A DNA stretch of 64,000 nucleotides from Planctomycetota bacterium (GTDB lineage: Bacteria > Planctomycetota > Phycisphaerae > Phycisphaerales > Phycisphaeraceae), in the NCBI GenBank assembly GCA_026386955.1, contig JAPLMQ010000312.1, positions 1-64,000 of the forward strand, read 5' to 3'. The position numbers and the translations under genes are program-made. Positions 50,329 to 59,858 of the stretch are shown in pieces. Under the pieces are notes generated by a model. The model was not told the DNA's origin. It saw only the letters and a program-made list of their open reading frames with translations, and did no database searches. Position 1 is the stretch's first letter. The number at the start of each line of letters is the position of its first letter.

Positions 50329-51396
50329 ATGGCCAAGATCGACGCCCTGTTTCGGATGGTGAAGGAGAAGAAGGCCAGCGACCTTCACATGCTCCAGGGC
50401 CTGCCGCCCAAGCTGCGCGTCCACGGCGACCTCGAGGCCATCGAGGGCCACCCCATCCTCACCGAAGAGAGCCTCAAGGAATACCTCCACGAGATCGCCC
50501 GCCCCGACCAGATCGCCAAGTACGAGACCACCGGCGACCTGGACTTCGCCTACGGGCTCGAGGGCGTCGCCCGCTTCCGCTGCAACTACCTCAAGCAGGT
50601 CCACGGGCGCGGGGCCGTCTTCCGCCAGATCCCCGACAAGATCCTCACCGTCGACGACCTGGGCATGCCCAAGGCCATCTCCGCGCTGGCCCACCTGCGC
50701 AGCGGGCTGGTGCTGGTCACCGGGCCCACCGGCTCGGGCAAGTCGACGACCCTCGCCGCCGTGATCGACCTGATCAACCGCACCTACAAGAAGCACGTCA
50801 TCACGATCGAGGACCCGATCGAGTTCGTGCACGAGAACCGCAACTCGGTGATCACCCAGCGCGAGGTGGGCTTCCACACCGACGGTTTCGCCGAGGCGCT
50901 GCGGGCCGCGGTGCGCGAGGACCCGGACGTGATCCTCGTGGGCGAAATGCGCGACTTGGAGACCATCAGCCTAGCGCTGACCGCCGCCGAGCTGGGCCTG
51001 CTGGTCTTCGGGACGCTGCACACCAACTCCGCGGCCAAGACCATCGACCGCGTGATCGACGTCTTCCCCGCCAGCCGCCAGCCGATGGTGCGCACGATGC
51101 TCGCCGAGAGCGTCGCGGCGATCGTCTCGCAGTTGCTGCTCAAGAAGAAGGACGGGAAGGGGCGCGTGGCGGCGCTGGAGATCCTGCTCCGCAAGGAAGG
51201 CATGAGCAACATGATCCGCGAAGGCGCGATCTCCAAGATCCTTTCGCTGATGGAGACCAGCCGGGCGGATGGGATGCAGCTCATGGACCACCACCTGATG
51301 ACGCTCTACCGCGACGGCGCGATCGACGGCAACGCCGCCTACATGAAGGCGTTCAACAAGTCGGCGTTCGAGCCGTACCGCACGGCGGAGCTCTAG
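50329..51396 (+). CDS. pilT: Twitching motility retraction ATPase PilT
   Basis: The 355-residue protein is a standard PilT: KKASDLHMLQGLPPKLRVHG at the N-terminus, Walker A GPTGSGKSTT, Asp box VITIEDPIEFVHE, Walker B EDPDVILVGEMRDLET, His box FGTLHTNSAAKTIDR and the C-terminal signal GMSNMIREGAI (AIRNLIRE class). It retracts type IV pili by removing pilin subunits. The ATG at 50329 follows the first ATPase gene by 71 bp. The two proteins probably act on the same pilus motor. No other pilus genes are in the window. Confidence 0.92.
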   Translation: MAKIDALFRMVKEKKASDLHMLQGLPPKLRVHGDLEAIEGHPILTEESLKEYLHEIARPDQIAKYETTGDLDFAYGLEGVARFRCNYLKQVHGRGAVFRQIPDKILTVDDLGMPKAISALAHLRSGLVLVTGPTGSGKSTTLAAVIDLINRTYKKHVITIEDPIEFVHENRNSVITQREVGFHTDGFAEALRAAVREDPDVILVGEMRDLETISLALTAAELGLLVFGTLHTNSAAKTIDRVIDVFPASRQPMVRTMLAESVAAIVSQLLLKKKDGKGRVAALEILLRKEGMSNMIREGAISKILSLMETSRADGMQLMDHHLMTLYRDGAIDGNAAYMKAFNKSAFEPYRTAEL

Positions 51397-51448
51397 CGCC
51401 GTCGATGCCGAGTCTCGCCACGGATTTCACGTGAACACCACAACCAAG

Positions 51449-51487
51449 CCCACCGATCGCGACGGCACCCCGTCGTGTTCGGTGGGG
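51449..51487. repeat. Hairpin repeat, family G
   Basis: CCCACCGATCGCGACGG-cacc-CCGTCGTG...GGTGGGG is an imperfect palindrome related to 28287-28325 and 39438-39475. It lies 52 bp after pilT and may end its transcript. Confidence 0.75.
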
Positions 51488-51591
51488 TGAAGCCGCCCGA
51501 ATTTCGCCTCCCCGCCCCGCCTACAATCTGCCGTCCCAATCCCTGCTCGTCATCTGCCCCTCTCTCCCCCGGCGAACCGGAACGCCCGCCG

Positions 51592-52407
51592 ATGCCGTTC
51601 AACGCCCCGCGCCACTGCCGCCCCGAGGCCTACGCCCTCCTCGCCTCGCAGCTTGAGGTGATCGACACCACCGCGGGCCTGGTCCGCGCGGCCGTGGCGA
51701 TCGCCCAGCACGAGCATCCGCTGGCCGACGCCGACACCGTCAACGTCGAGCTCGACCGGATCGCTGACCTCATCCGCCAGCGCGTCCGCCGTCCGGACCT
51801 TGACGCGCTGCTGGCCCACGCCCACCAGGTGCTCTTCGAGGAGGAGGGCTTCGCGGGCAACATGGAGAACTACTACGACCGGGGCAACAGCTATCTCCCG
51901 CTGGTGCTCGAGACCCGCCGCGGGCTGCCGATCATGCTGGCGATGGTCTACAAGGCCGTGCTGGAGCGGCTGGGCCTGCGCGTGGTGGGCATCAACGCCC
52001 CGGTCCATTTCCTCGCGGGCGTGGTGCTGGCCCCGCCGGTCGATGATGACGATGCGGATCCCAGCGACGCCCCGCCCTTCGGCTTCGCCGCAGGCGCTTC
52101 GAGCAACCCGCCTCGATCCGACGCCGATGAGGCCCACGGCAAGGCGGAAGGCCAAGCCGAGCGCGAGATGATGTTGGTCGACCCCTTCTTCGGCGGTCGC
52201 GTCCTCTCCCGTCGCGAGGCCCTCGAGCAGATCGAGGGCGTCACCGGCCCGATCGACCCCTCGCGGGCCCTCGCCCGCGCGACCCACCGCCAGTGGCTCG
52301 TCCGCATGACCCACAACCTCGAGGCGATCTTCGCCCGCGACGACCGCTACGCCGACGTCTCGGCGATGATCGAGATGCGCAAGCTGTTGGGCGCACCCGA
52401 GGCGTGA
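51592..52407 (+). CDS. SirB1/transglutaminase-like family protein
   Basis: The 271-residue protein has the core of the SirB1 N-terminal (transglutaminase-like) domain: YYDRGNSYLPLVLETRRGLP, IMLAMVYKAVLERLGLRVVG, INAPVHFLAG and MLVDPFFGGRVLSRREALEQ. A low-complexity insert (about residues 150-185, acidic and Ala/Gly-rich) interrupts the domain, which is unusual. The family is probably regulatory or ribosome-related in other bacteria, without a known reaction; the catalytic cysteine of real transglutaminases is not evident. The ATG of MPFNAPRHC was chosen. It ends 1 bp before the converging oxidoreductase gene. Confidence 0.78.
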   Translation: MPFNAPRHCRPEAYALLASQLEVIDTTAGLVRAAVAIAQHEHPLADADTVNVELDRIADLIRQRVRRPDLDALLAHAHQVLFEEEGFAGNMENYYDRGNSYLPLVLETRRGLPIMLAMVYKAVLERLGLRVVGINAPVHFLAGVVLAPPVDDDDADPSDAPPFGFAAGASSNPPRSDADEAHGKAEGQAEREMMLVDPFFGGRVLSRREALEQIEGVTGPIDPSRALARATHRQWLVRMTHNLEAIFARDDRYADVSAMIEMRKLLGAPEA

Positions 52408-52408
52408 C

Positions 52409-53494
52409 TCACCCCTCCGTGCACTCCACCACCCCGCCCTCGACGCTCATCGCCTCGTCCACCGCCACCGCGATGCACTCCGAGCGGTAGGCGTCCTCCG
52501 CCCGTTGCACCGGCGGTTGCCCCGCCGCCATGCGCCTCAAAAACTCCCTGCGACATCCCGCGATGTCGTGGAACGCGTCGTGCGGATTCACCAGCCCCGA
52601 GAAGTCGATCCGCCGCTCGAACTCCGCCTTGAGCGAGTTCGTCCCCGCCGGGCGGGCCTCGTAGCGCAGCACGTCGATCCGCTGCGTCCACCCGTCGGCC
52701 AGCAGCACGCCCTTGGTGCCGGTGAGTATCCACCGCAGCACGTGGTTCTGCGTCGGCCCCTTCACCATGTCCGCGCCGGCGGTGTAGCCCGCCTTGTTGT
52801 GGCTGGTCGTGTAACGCCCCAGCGCGCCGTTGGCGAACCAGATCATGGCCGTCACGTTGTCGGGGAACTCGTAGTGCGGCAGCGTGTTCGGGGCGCTGAA
52901 GGCCTGCACCTTTTTCATCGGCCCGAGCCAGAAGCGGAAGAGGTCGATGTAGTGGATGCCCTCCATCTTCATCATCCCGCTGAACTCCTTCTTCGTGCGG
53001 TACGTGCCCGAGGGCGTGTCGCAGAGCCAGCCGCCGCGGTGGTGCTCGAGGTCGACCTGGCGGATCTCGCCCAGCTCGCCCGAGTCGAGGATCTCCTTCA
53101 CCGCCTTGCCGAAGCGCGAGACGCGGTACTCCAGGTCGACCGCGCAGAACTTCCCCGACTTCCGCTCCGCCTCGAGGATCTCCTTGCCCTGCGCGAGGTT
53201 GATCCCCATCGGCTTCTCGATGAAGACGTTCTTCCCCGCCCCGAGGCAGGCCACCGCGATGTCGCGGTGCGTCGCGTTGGGCGTCCAGGCCACCACCGAG
53301 TCGCAGTTGGGCATCGCGGCGATCTTGCGGAAATCGTCCGTGACGAACATCGCCGGCTCCTCCTTCCGGCAGCGCTCGAGCAGGTCCTGGCGGATGTCGC
53401 ACAGGCCGACCAGCTCGCACCCGGCAGGCAGCGACGCGCGGGCGCCGGCGACGGAGGTGAAGAACCCGATGAGGGCGACGCGATGGGCGGGCAT
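52409..53494 (-). CDS. Gfo/Idh/MocA-family oxidoreductase
   Basis: The 361-residue protein has the two-domain layout of the family. The N-terminal Rossmann domain starts RVALIGFFTSVAGARASL, an unusual form without the standard GxGxxG. It has the conserved VVAWTPNATHRDIAVACL and FIEKPMGINLAQGKEI (EKP motif), and then a C-terminal alpha/beta domain containing GIHYIDLFRFWLGPM. It should be an NAD(P)-dependent sugar or inositol-type dehydrogenase; the substrate is unknown. The ATG of MPAHRVALIG was chosen. The weak Rossmann loop could alter cofactor binding. Confidence 0.83.
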   Translation of the reverse strand: MPAHRVALIGFFTSVAGARASLPAGCELVGLCDIRQDLLERCRKEEPAMFVTDDFRKIAAMPNCDSVVAWTPNATHRDIAVACLGAGKNVFIEKPMGINLAQGKEILEAERKSGKFCAVDLEYRVSRFGKAVKEILDSGELGEIRQVDLEHHRGGWLCDTPSGTYRTKKEFSGMMKMEGIHYIDLFRFWLGPMKKVQAFSAPNTLPHYEFPDNVTAMIWFANGALGRYTTSHNKAGYTAGADMVKGPTQNHVLRWILTGTKGVLLADGWTQRIDVLRYEARPAGTNSLKAEFERRIDFSGLVNPHDAFHDIAGCRREFLRRMAAGQPPVQRAEDAYRSECIAVAVDEAMSVEGGVVECTEG

Positions 53495-53575
53495 GATGAT
53501 TCTCCGGTGGCGTGGATTCGACGAGAGCAGCATAGCGGACGTCGCGGCGGCGATGCGATTATGCGATGCCTTCGT

Positions 53576-53759
53576 CTGCCCCTCTCCCTTCGGGAGAGGG
53601 TGGCACGGATGTACTCATCCGTGACGGGTGAGGGCGTGAGTGGACAAAATCGCTCCGAAATGACCGCTTGCGTCTGTCGTGATGATCGGAAGTCGCCGGT
53701 CACTCACGCCCTCACCCGGCGGGAGTACCCGCCACCCTCTCCCGGAGGGAGAGGGGCAG
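53576..53759. repeat. Inverted-pair element, family E (CTCTCCC arms)
   Basis: The left arm CTGCCCCTCTCCCTTCGGGA with GAGGGTGGC and GGGTGAGGGCGTGAGTG (53576-53643) faces its inverse at 53701-53759. Each arm carries a CTCTCCC / GGGAGAGG hairpin. The arrangement is that of REPIN-type elements known in many bacteria. It lies between the oxidoreductase and the acyltransferase gene. Confidence 0.87.
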
Positions 53760-53824
53760 AGCGGCGCCGCACCCACATATTCAACGGCGCACCCACGGGG
53801 GAGAGGAAAGCCAGATCGCAACGC

Positions 53825-56716
53825 TCAACCCCCGCCCGCCTCCGTCGACCCGCGCAGGTCATACACCGCCCGCACCACATCCTCGCGCCTGTCGGGCGTC
53901 AGCTTGAACCCCATGCGCTCGCTGACGCGCTGCATGGCCAGGTTGTCCGGCAAAATCTCCGCGACCACCCGGCTGATCCCCTCCGCGCGGGCGATCACCA
54001 GCAGCCGGCGGAGCAGTTCCGTCCCCACGCCCTGGCGCTGGTGCTGGTCGCCGATGAGCATCGAGAATTCGGCGTCGTTGGTCCCGTGCACCCGGCTCAG
54101 CCTGCCCACGCCCATCAGCACGCCCTCCCCCGCCCCGGGCCGGGCCAGCTCGACCACCAGCGCCATCTCGCGGTCGTAGTCGACGAAGCACCGCCGGCGC
54201 AGCCGCTCATGGGCGACGCGCTCGCTCAGTTGCAGCATGTTGAAGAAGCGCAGGTAGACCGACCGCTCCGAGAGCGATTCGTGGAAGCGCACCATCGCCG
54301 GCTCGTCCTCCGGGCGGATGGGGCGGACCACGGCCTTCTCCCCGGCCGCACTCGTCCACGCCCAGACGTATTGGTCCGGGTATGGGCGAACCGCCGGGCG
54401 CGGCAACCTCTCGCGCGGGACGGCGGGGTCGTGCAGCAGGATCGTCGCGTCGAGGGCCACGATCCGGTCCGGCCCGGCCAGCAGCGGGTTGATGTCCACC
54501 GCCTGGATCACCGGCTGCTCGGCGATCAAACGGCTGAAGCGCACGAGCAGGCGCTCGAGGGCGTGGAGGTCGACGGCCCGGCGGCGGGTGTCGCCGCGGA
54601 GGGCGGAGAAGATGCGCGTCTGCTCCATCGTCCGCCGGGCGAGCGTGGTGTTGAGCGGAGGCAGCGCCAGGACGTGGTCGTGGTAGACGTCCGCCAGCCG
54701 GCCGCCCGCGCCGAATCGCAGCATCGGGCCGAACTGCGGGTCGACGCCGCTGCCGAAGGTCAGCTCGAAGCTCTCGGCACCGGCGTCGATCATCGGCTGG
54801 ACGATCACCCCGGGGGCGGACGTGTCTGCCGTCTCGCTCTTCGGCGCGGCCTCGTAGGCCGCCATGATCTGTCCCCACGCCTCGCGCACCCCGGCCTCGC
54901 TGCGCACATCGAGGCGCACGCCCCCGACCGCCGCCTTGTGCCGCACCTGCGGCGTGCAGAGCTTGAGCGCCACGGGGAACCCGATCGCGCGGGCGTGCCC
55001 CGCCGCCGCCTCCACGTCGGCGGCGAAGCGCGTGTCGACCACCGGAATGCCGTACGCCGCCAGGACGCGCCGCGACTCGATCTCGTCGAGGCTCACGCGC
55101 CCCCGGCTCCGGGCGGCGTCGAGGATCGCCCCCGCGGCCGCGCGGCTCGCCTCGACACCTGGGTCGTCCGCCAGCCGCGGCGTCTCATACAAGGCCGCCA
55201 GGTTGTAGCTGTAGCGCCACATGAGCGCGAAGAAGCGGGCCGCGGTGTCGGGGTAGTCGAAGGTCGGGATGCCCGCGACGTTGAGGATCGACTGCCCCGC
55301 CGCCACCGCCGCCCCGCCCATGAAGCTCGCGAGGATCGGCTTGCTCGCCGCGTGGGCCAACGCCTTGAGCCGCTCGGCGGTCTGCGTCGGGTCGGTCGCG
55401 GCCTGGGGCGAGAGGATCACCAGAAGCCCGTCGCTCGCGGGGTTTTCCGCCATCGCGGCCGCGGCGCGGGCGAAGCGCTCCGGATCAGCGTCGCTGAGGA
55501 TGTTGAGCGGGTTGGATCGCACCGAAGACGACGATGACGGAGCGGATGACCCAGGTGACGCGGGCAGGATCGCGTCGAGTGCCTGCACCGTCGCGGGCGG
55601 AAGCTCCGCCAGGCGCCCGCCGTGCTCGATCAATGCGTCGGCCGCGAGGACGCCCGGGCCCGCGGCGTTGGTGAGGATCGACAGCCGGTCGCCGCGCGGG
55701 CGGGGCTGCTTGCTCAGCACCTCGGCCATGAAGAAGAGGTCCGACACGCGCTCGACGCGGAGCAGTCCCGTGCGGCGGAAGACCGCGTCGAGCGCCGCGT
55801 CGGACGCGACGCCCTCGCCGAGCGGGTTGCCCGCCCCGTTCGCGTTGCCCATCCCGCGCGACGCGGGCGCGGACCGCCCGGCGTGGAGCACGATGATCGG
55901 CTTCGACATCGCCACCTCGCGCGCCGCCGCGAGGAACGCCCGCCCGTCGCCGATGGTCTCCATGTGGATGAGGATGCTCTTGGTGCGCGGGTCGTCGCCG
56001 AGGTAGTCGATCAGGTCGCCCAGGCCGACGTCGAGCATCGAGCCGACGGTCACGAACGCGCTGAAGCCGACGTTCTCGCGCAGGGCCCAATCGAGCGTGG
56101 CGGTGGCGAGCGAGCCGCTCTGGCTGATGAAGGCCACGCTCCCGGGGCGGGCGACCTCGCGGAAGGAGCTGGCGTTGAGCCCGGTGTGGGGCGACATCAG
56201 CCCCAGGCAGCCGGGCCCGAGCAGGCGGACCGAGCCCGCGCGGGCGGCGGCGAGCGTCTGGCGTTCGAGTTCCAGCCCCGCGGGGCCGAGCTCGCGGAAG
56301 CCGGTGGAGAGGATGATCGCCCCGCGCACGCCCGCGCCGGCGCAGCGGGCGATCGCGCCGGGCACCTCCGCGGGCGAGAGCGCGAGCACCGCCAAGTCGA
56401 CGCGCTCCGGGGCGTTGGCGATGTCGGCATAGGTCTTGACGCCCAGGACGCTCGACCGCTCCGCGTTGATCGGGAAGACCGCCCCGCCGAAGGGGCTGCG
56501 GATGAGGTTCCACATCACGCTCCGCCCGACGCTGCCGGGCAGTTCGCCCGCGCCCAGGACCGCGACGGATCGTGGGAAGAAGAGCGCGTCGAGCCGGGCC
56601 CGGTCGTTGCGGACGACTTGGGGCTCGGGGGATTTCGGGGGTTCCGGGGCCGCGGCCGCATCGGGCGCGGAGCCGCGGGCGGGCTTGTCGGCGGGCGGGG
56701 GAGATGCGGGGGTCAT
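53825..56716 (-). CDS. Protein lysine acyltransferase, Pat/PatZ type (ACS-ADP-like plus GNAT)
   Basis: The 963-residue protein has the Pat layout: CoA-binding domain ([20 protein letters not shown]), CoA-ligase-like domain ([20 protein letters not shown]), a beta ATP-grasp part and a C-terminal GNAT acetyltransferase with the acetyl-CoA loop [14 protein letters not shown]. The catalytic histidine that ADP-forming acetyl-CoA synthetases carry in SHTGALAG is not found at the matching place ([12 protein letters not shown]), as in known PatZ proteins, which supports an acyltransferase role. It would acetylate metabolic enzymes such as acetyl-CoA synthetase. A Ser-rich insert lies near residue 390. 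The ATG of [10 protein letters not shown] was chosen; about 45 disordered residues come first. Confidence 0.86.
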   Translation of the reverse strand: MTPASPPPADKPARGSAPDAAAAPEPPKSPEPQVVRNDRARLDALFFPRSVAVLGAGELPGSVGRSVMWNLIRSPFGGAVFPINAERSSVLGVKTYADIANAPERVDLAVLALSPAEVPGAIARCAGAGVRGAIILSTGFRELGPAGLELERQTLAAARAGSVRLLGPGCLGLMSPHTGLNASSFREVARPGSVAFISQSGSLATATLDWALRENVGFSAFVTVGSMLDVGLGDLIDYLGDDPRTKSILIHMETIGDGRAFLAAAREVAMSKPIIVLHAGRSAPASRGMGNANGAGNPLGEGVASDAALDAVFRRTGLLRVERVSDLFFMAEVLSKQPRPRGDRLSILTNAAGPGVLAADALIEHGGRLAELPPATVQALDAILPASPGSSAPSSSSSVRSNPLNILSDADPERFARAAAAMAENPASDGLLVILSPQAATDPTQTAERLKALAHAASKPILASFMGGAAVAAGQSILNVAGIPTFDYPDTAARFFALMWRYSYNLAALYETPRLADDPGVEASRAAAGAILDAARSRGRVSLDEIESRRVLAAYGIPVVDTRFAADVEAAAGHARAIGFPVALKLCTPQVRHKAAVGGVRLDVRSEAGVREAWGQIMAAYEAAPKSETADTSAPGVIVQPMIDAGAESFELTFGSGVDPQFGPMLRFGAGGRLADVYHDHVLALPPLNTTLARRTMEQTRIFSALRGDTRRRAVDLHALERLLVRFSRLIAEQPVIQAVDINPLLAGPDRIVALDATILLHDPAVPRERLPRPAVRPYPDQYVWAWTSAAGEKAVVRPIRPEDEPAMVRFHESLSERSVYLRFFNMLQLSERVAHERLRRRCFVDYDREMALVVELARPGAGEGVLMGVGRLSRVHGTNDAEFSMLIGDQHQRQGVGTELLRRLLVIARAEGISRVVAEILPDNLAMQRVSERMGFKLTPDRREDVVRAVYDLRGSTEAGGG

Positions 56717-56848
56717 GGCCGGGCTCCGGACCATCCGGCCGGGGTGGAACAACTTCACTCGGCCGCGAAGGCATCATATCCCCCGCCGCTACGCCGCGCG
56801 GGGCCGCGGCGATACACTGAACATCCTCAACCGCTTCGAGATCCCTCG

Positions 56849-57661
56849 ATGAACCGCCTGCTCGCCGCCTGCTGCCTCGGCCTCTGCCTGCTCGCGCCCG
56901 CCTCCGGCGCGCCGGCCGCCGACGCGCCCTCCTCACCCGCGGGCCTGCTCGCCCGGCTGGGCAACGAGCGCTTCGACGTCCGCCAGAAGGCGACGCACGA
57001 CCTGCTCAAGGACCCCACGATCACGCCCGACGACCTCGTCGCCCTCTACGCCTCCGCCGCCTCGGCCGAGCAGCGCAGCCGGCTGATGTCGATCGCCCTT
57101 CACCGCACCGTGCGCGACTTCATCAAGGAAGTGCCCGTCGGGACCGAGCGCGGGAGCCTGGGCGTCTCGCTGGCCGGGGGCGTGCGGGCCGAGCAGGTCC
57201 CCGAAGTCCGCCGCGCGGCCGTGCGCGTCGGCACGGTCTACCCCGGCTTCCCCGCGTTCGTCGAACTGCAGAGCGGCGACCTGATCACCGCCGTCAACGG
57301 CGCGACGCTGCCCGACACGCTCGAGACCCCCGCGATCCAGAACGAGTTCGTCCGCCTCGTGCAGGCCAACCCGCCGGGCAAGGAGATCACCCTGGGCGTG
57401 TGGCGCGCGGGCGAGTCGCTCGAGGTCTCGCTCAAACCCGCGCCGTACGATTCGCTGCAACAGCTCTACGAGCCCGGGGCGTTCTCCGCCTCGGGCGTGC
57501 CGCTGGGCGAGGGATTGCGCGAGCCGTTCCAGCAGCGCTGGGAGGCGCTGCGCGGGCAGATGATCTCCAAGGCCAAGGCCCGCCAACTCCCGCCGCTGCA
57601 GGTCGCGATGCCATCCGCGACCCAGCCGGCCTCGAACGCCTTCCTGGGGCCCGTCAATTGA
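56849..57661 (+). CDS. Secreted PDZ-domain protein
   Basis: The 270-residue protein has a signal peptide (MNRLLAACCLGLCLLAPASG, cleavage near GAPA), a helical region (LARLGNERFDVRQKATHDLL, reminiscent of HEAT-like segments), and a PDZ domain with TVYPGFPAFVELQSGDLITA followed by NPPGKEITLGVWRAGESLEV. No protease triad is present. It probably binds partners in the periplasm. The ATG at 56849 fits the signal peptide. It is divergent from the acyltransferase gene and converges with the ankyrin-FHA gene. The function beyond the PDZ domain is unknown. Confidence 0.82.
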   Translation: MNRLLAACCLGLCLLAPASGAPAADAPSSPAGLLARLGNERFDVRQKATHDLLKDPTITPDDLVALYASAASAEQRSRLMSIALHRTVRDFIKEVPVGTERGSLGVSLAGGVRAEQVPEVRRAAVRVGTVYPGFPAFVELQSGDLITAVNGATLPDTLETPAIQNEFVRLVQANPPGKEITLGVWRAGESLEVSLKPAPYDSLQQLYEPGAFSASGVPLGEGLREPFQQRWEALRGQMISKAKARQLPPLQVAMPSATQPASNAFLGPVN

Positions 57662-57748
57662 AGGCCGGCCGGCGCGCCTGTCGGGACGGGCGGCGAAGGA
57701 TGGGCTGAGCCCCAAGCAAGATGAATCGTCGGCACGGCGCCCCGCGCC

Positions 57749-59341
57749 TCAGCGCTTGAACGCGCTGAGCAGGCCGCCCGCGGCCGATTGGTTGGGCGAG
57801 AGCGTGGTGCTCTTGCCGGCCTGGGCGGCGTCGGTGCGCTTGGTCTCCGCGGCCAATTGCTCGGGAGAGAGCTCGCCGTGGATGGGCATGAGGCGGAAGC
57901 CGTCGAAGCGGAACTCGTAGGCCCCCAGCTCGACGACCTGGTTGGGCTTGAGCACCGTCGGCCCGGTGATCTTGATCTGGTCGATGAGGATGCCGTTGCG
58001 CGAGCCCATGTCGGAGATGACGAATCCCTTGCTGGTGCGCTCGACCTTGGCGTGGACGCGCGACAGCGTCCTGCTGAGGTAGCGGACATCGCAGTCGGCG
58101 TCGCGCCCGATGGTGACGGAGCGCTCGCCCAGGGCGATGGGGGCGCTGCCCCACGACACGCGGTCGTCGAGGGCGTTGCCGATGCCCGCGCTGGAGCGGA
58201 TGACGGACTTGCCGGGGATGGCCGGGCCGGTGCGGTTGGGCGAGGCGGTGCCGGTTCCGGGGGCGCTTCCGGGAGCGGAGGCGGGGACAGAGGAGGCCGC
58301 CAGCGGGGCGGGCGTGGGAGCGGAGAGGGCCGCGGCCGTGCCCGAGGCGGGGCCGGGGAGGGACGCGGCGGACAGCCCGGCGGCGGTGCCGGGCTTGATT
58401 CCGGGCTGCACGCCCGATTGCGTGCCGGACTTGACGGCCGCCTGGATTCCGGACTTCGCCCCGGTCTGCGTGCCGGGCTGTGTCCCTGCCTTGGCGCCCG
58501 GCATCGGCGGCGCGCCGGGGACAGGCCTGCCCGCCGGCGTGGTCCGGGCCTGGGCCCCGTGGGCACGGAAGCTGTCGACCAGCCCGCGGTGCGAGGCCAG
58601 CTTGCTCTGCCCGCTGAGGCTCATCAGCAGGTCGAACGCGCCCTCGCCGTTGGCGTCCTGCAGGTTCGGGTCGGCCCCATGTTCGAGCAGGTACTGGATC
58701 AGCACCACCACGAGTTCGGTGTTGACCGGGTGATGGCCGGGGGAGGGCTCGCAGGCGACCACCGCGAGATGCATCGGCGTCCGTCCGCGGTCGTCCTGGG
58801 CGTTGACGTCGGCCTTGGCCTGGAGAAGAAGCTTGACGGTGTCGAGCGAGCCGCAGTAAGTCGCCAGGTGCAGCGCGGAGAGGTTCTCCTTGTTGCGCAC
58901 CGTGGCGGGGGCGTTGCGGGAAATCAGGAGGCGGACGACATCGTCGAAGCCGTGGCTGGCCGCCTCGAAGAGCGGGGTCGAGCCCAGGAGGTCGGCGACG
59001 CTGGGGTTGGCATGGGCGTCGAGGAGCAGCGCGACGATGTCGGCGTGGTCGCCCGCCGCCGCGAGATGCAGGGCCGTCGCGCCAGAAGCCGTCGTGGCGT
59101 CGACATCGACCTTGAGCGGCAGGAGGATCTCGACGACCTCTGCATGCCCGTAGCGTGAGGCGAGGTGGAGGGCCGTGGCGCCTTCCTCGAACTCGGGGTG
59201 CTTCTTGTGCACCGCCGGCGTGACGCGGATGCCGATGAGCGCCACCTTGCGGGCGAGTTGCTCCCGCACCTTGGCGGCGTCCCCGGCGCGGGCGGCGGTG
59301 AACAGCGTCATTTCGGATTTGTGGAGCAGAAAATCGAGCAT
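57749..59341 (-). CDS. Ankyrin-repeat protein with C-terminal FHA domain
   Basis: The 530-residue protein begins MLDFLLHKSEMTLFTAARAG and holds about six ankyrin repeats (TALHLASRYGHAEVVEILL; TALHLAAAGDHADIVALLLD; TPLFEAASHGFDDVVRLLI; SALHLATYCGSLDTVKLLLQ; TPMHLAVV). A low-complexity linker follows with short repeats of the type GTQTGAKSG, and then an FHA domain: TIGRDADCDVRY, SRVHAKVE and DMGSRNGI, with the conserved phosphothreonine-binding Arg and Ser. FHA domains bind phosphothreonine, so it probably links a Ser/Thr kinase signal to ankyrin-bound partners in the cytoplasm. No kinase is adjacent. The ATG of MLDFLLHK was chosen; upstream frame is low-complexity. Confidence 0.86.
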   Translation of the reverse strand: MLDFLLHKSEMTLFTAARAGDAAKVREQLARKVALIGIRVTPAVHKKHPEFEEGATALHLASRYGHAEVVEILLPLKVDVDATTASGATALHLAAAGDHADIVALLLDAHANPSVADLLGSTPLFEAASHGFDDVVRLLISRNAPATVRNKENLSALHLATYCGSLDTVKLLLQAKADVNAQDDRGRTPMHLAVVACEPSPGHHPVNTELVVVLIQYLLEHGADPNLQDANGEGAFDLLMSLSGQSKLASHRGLVDSFRAHGAQARTTPAGRPVPGAPPMPGAKAGTQPGTQTGAKSGIQAAVKSGTQSGVQPGIKPGTAAGLSAASLPGPASGTAAALSAPTPAPLAASSVPASAPGSAPGTGTASPNRTGPAIPGKSVIRSSAGIGNALDDRVSWGSAPIALGERSVTIGRDADCDVRYLSRTLSRVHAKVERTSKGFVISDMGSRNGILIDQIKITGPTVLKPNQVVELGAYEFRFDGFRLMPIHGELSPEQLAAETKRTDAAQAGKSTTLSPNQSAAGGLLSAFKR

Positions 59342-59858
59342 CGTCGCACCCCAACCGGGACCTGGGTCGACACGACAGCGCCGAGCTCCGAGACCAGCTC
59401 GGGACGGGACTGTCACCTTCCGTCCGCGCGGGCGACTGAGTCGCCCTCGCCAACGGACCCTCGGATTCTCTCTCGATTTCCCACTGCAGATGAACCCTCG
59501 GCACCCACCGCCGATGGTCCGTTCGGACTTCCGACGACCGCAGGCTTGGCCGGGGCTCTCACCTCCGGCCGCACTAGCGATCGTGGCGCGCCTGGGACGC
59601 GCCTCGGGACATCGTTCGCAACTGCATCGAGCACGGGCCCCGACACGGCCGCAACCGTCCCCCCTTCCCTTCTGAGTACGCCGACGGAACCGCCGACGTT
59701 TCAACATGCTAAGGACTAATCTTCATCTAATCAATGCATCGGCGGGGCTAGGAAGCAAATTTCAAAGCGAAGGATGTGATTTGACTTATGGGAACTTGGG
59801 CAAAATTCACGCTCGCGGAAACGCTTGGCATCAGGGTTCCCCTGATGCTCTGCCGTCG
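59342..59858. other. Gap with no recognised gene
   Basis: Frames on both strands are long but read as low-complexity Arg/Pro/Ser sequence. A 7-bp hairpin (GGGCGAC / GTCGCCC) lies near 59428. A clearly less GC-rich stretch runs from about 59700 to 59800, where the promoter of the ankyrin-FHA gene is not expected; its role is unclear. Confidence 0.55.

Noticed and set aside
51592-52407. SirB1-like protein as an active transglutaminase
   Set aside because: The fold motifs are present, but the catalytic cysteine of transglutaminases is not evident.
59342-59858. A divergent gene in the gap upstream of the ankyrin-FHA gene
   Set aside because: Frames on both strands are low-complexity and lack a ribosome-binding site or recognisable motif.
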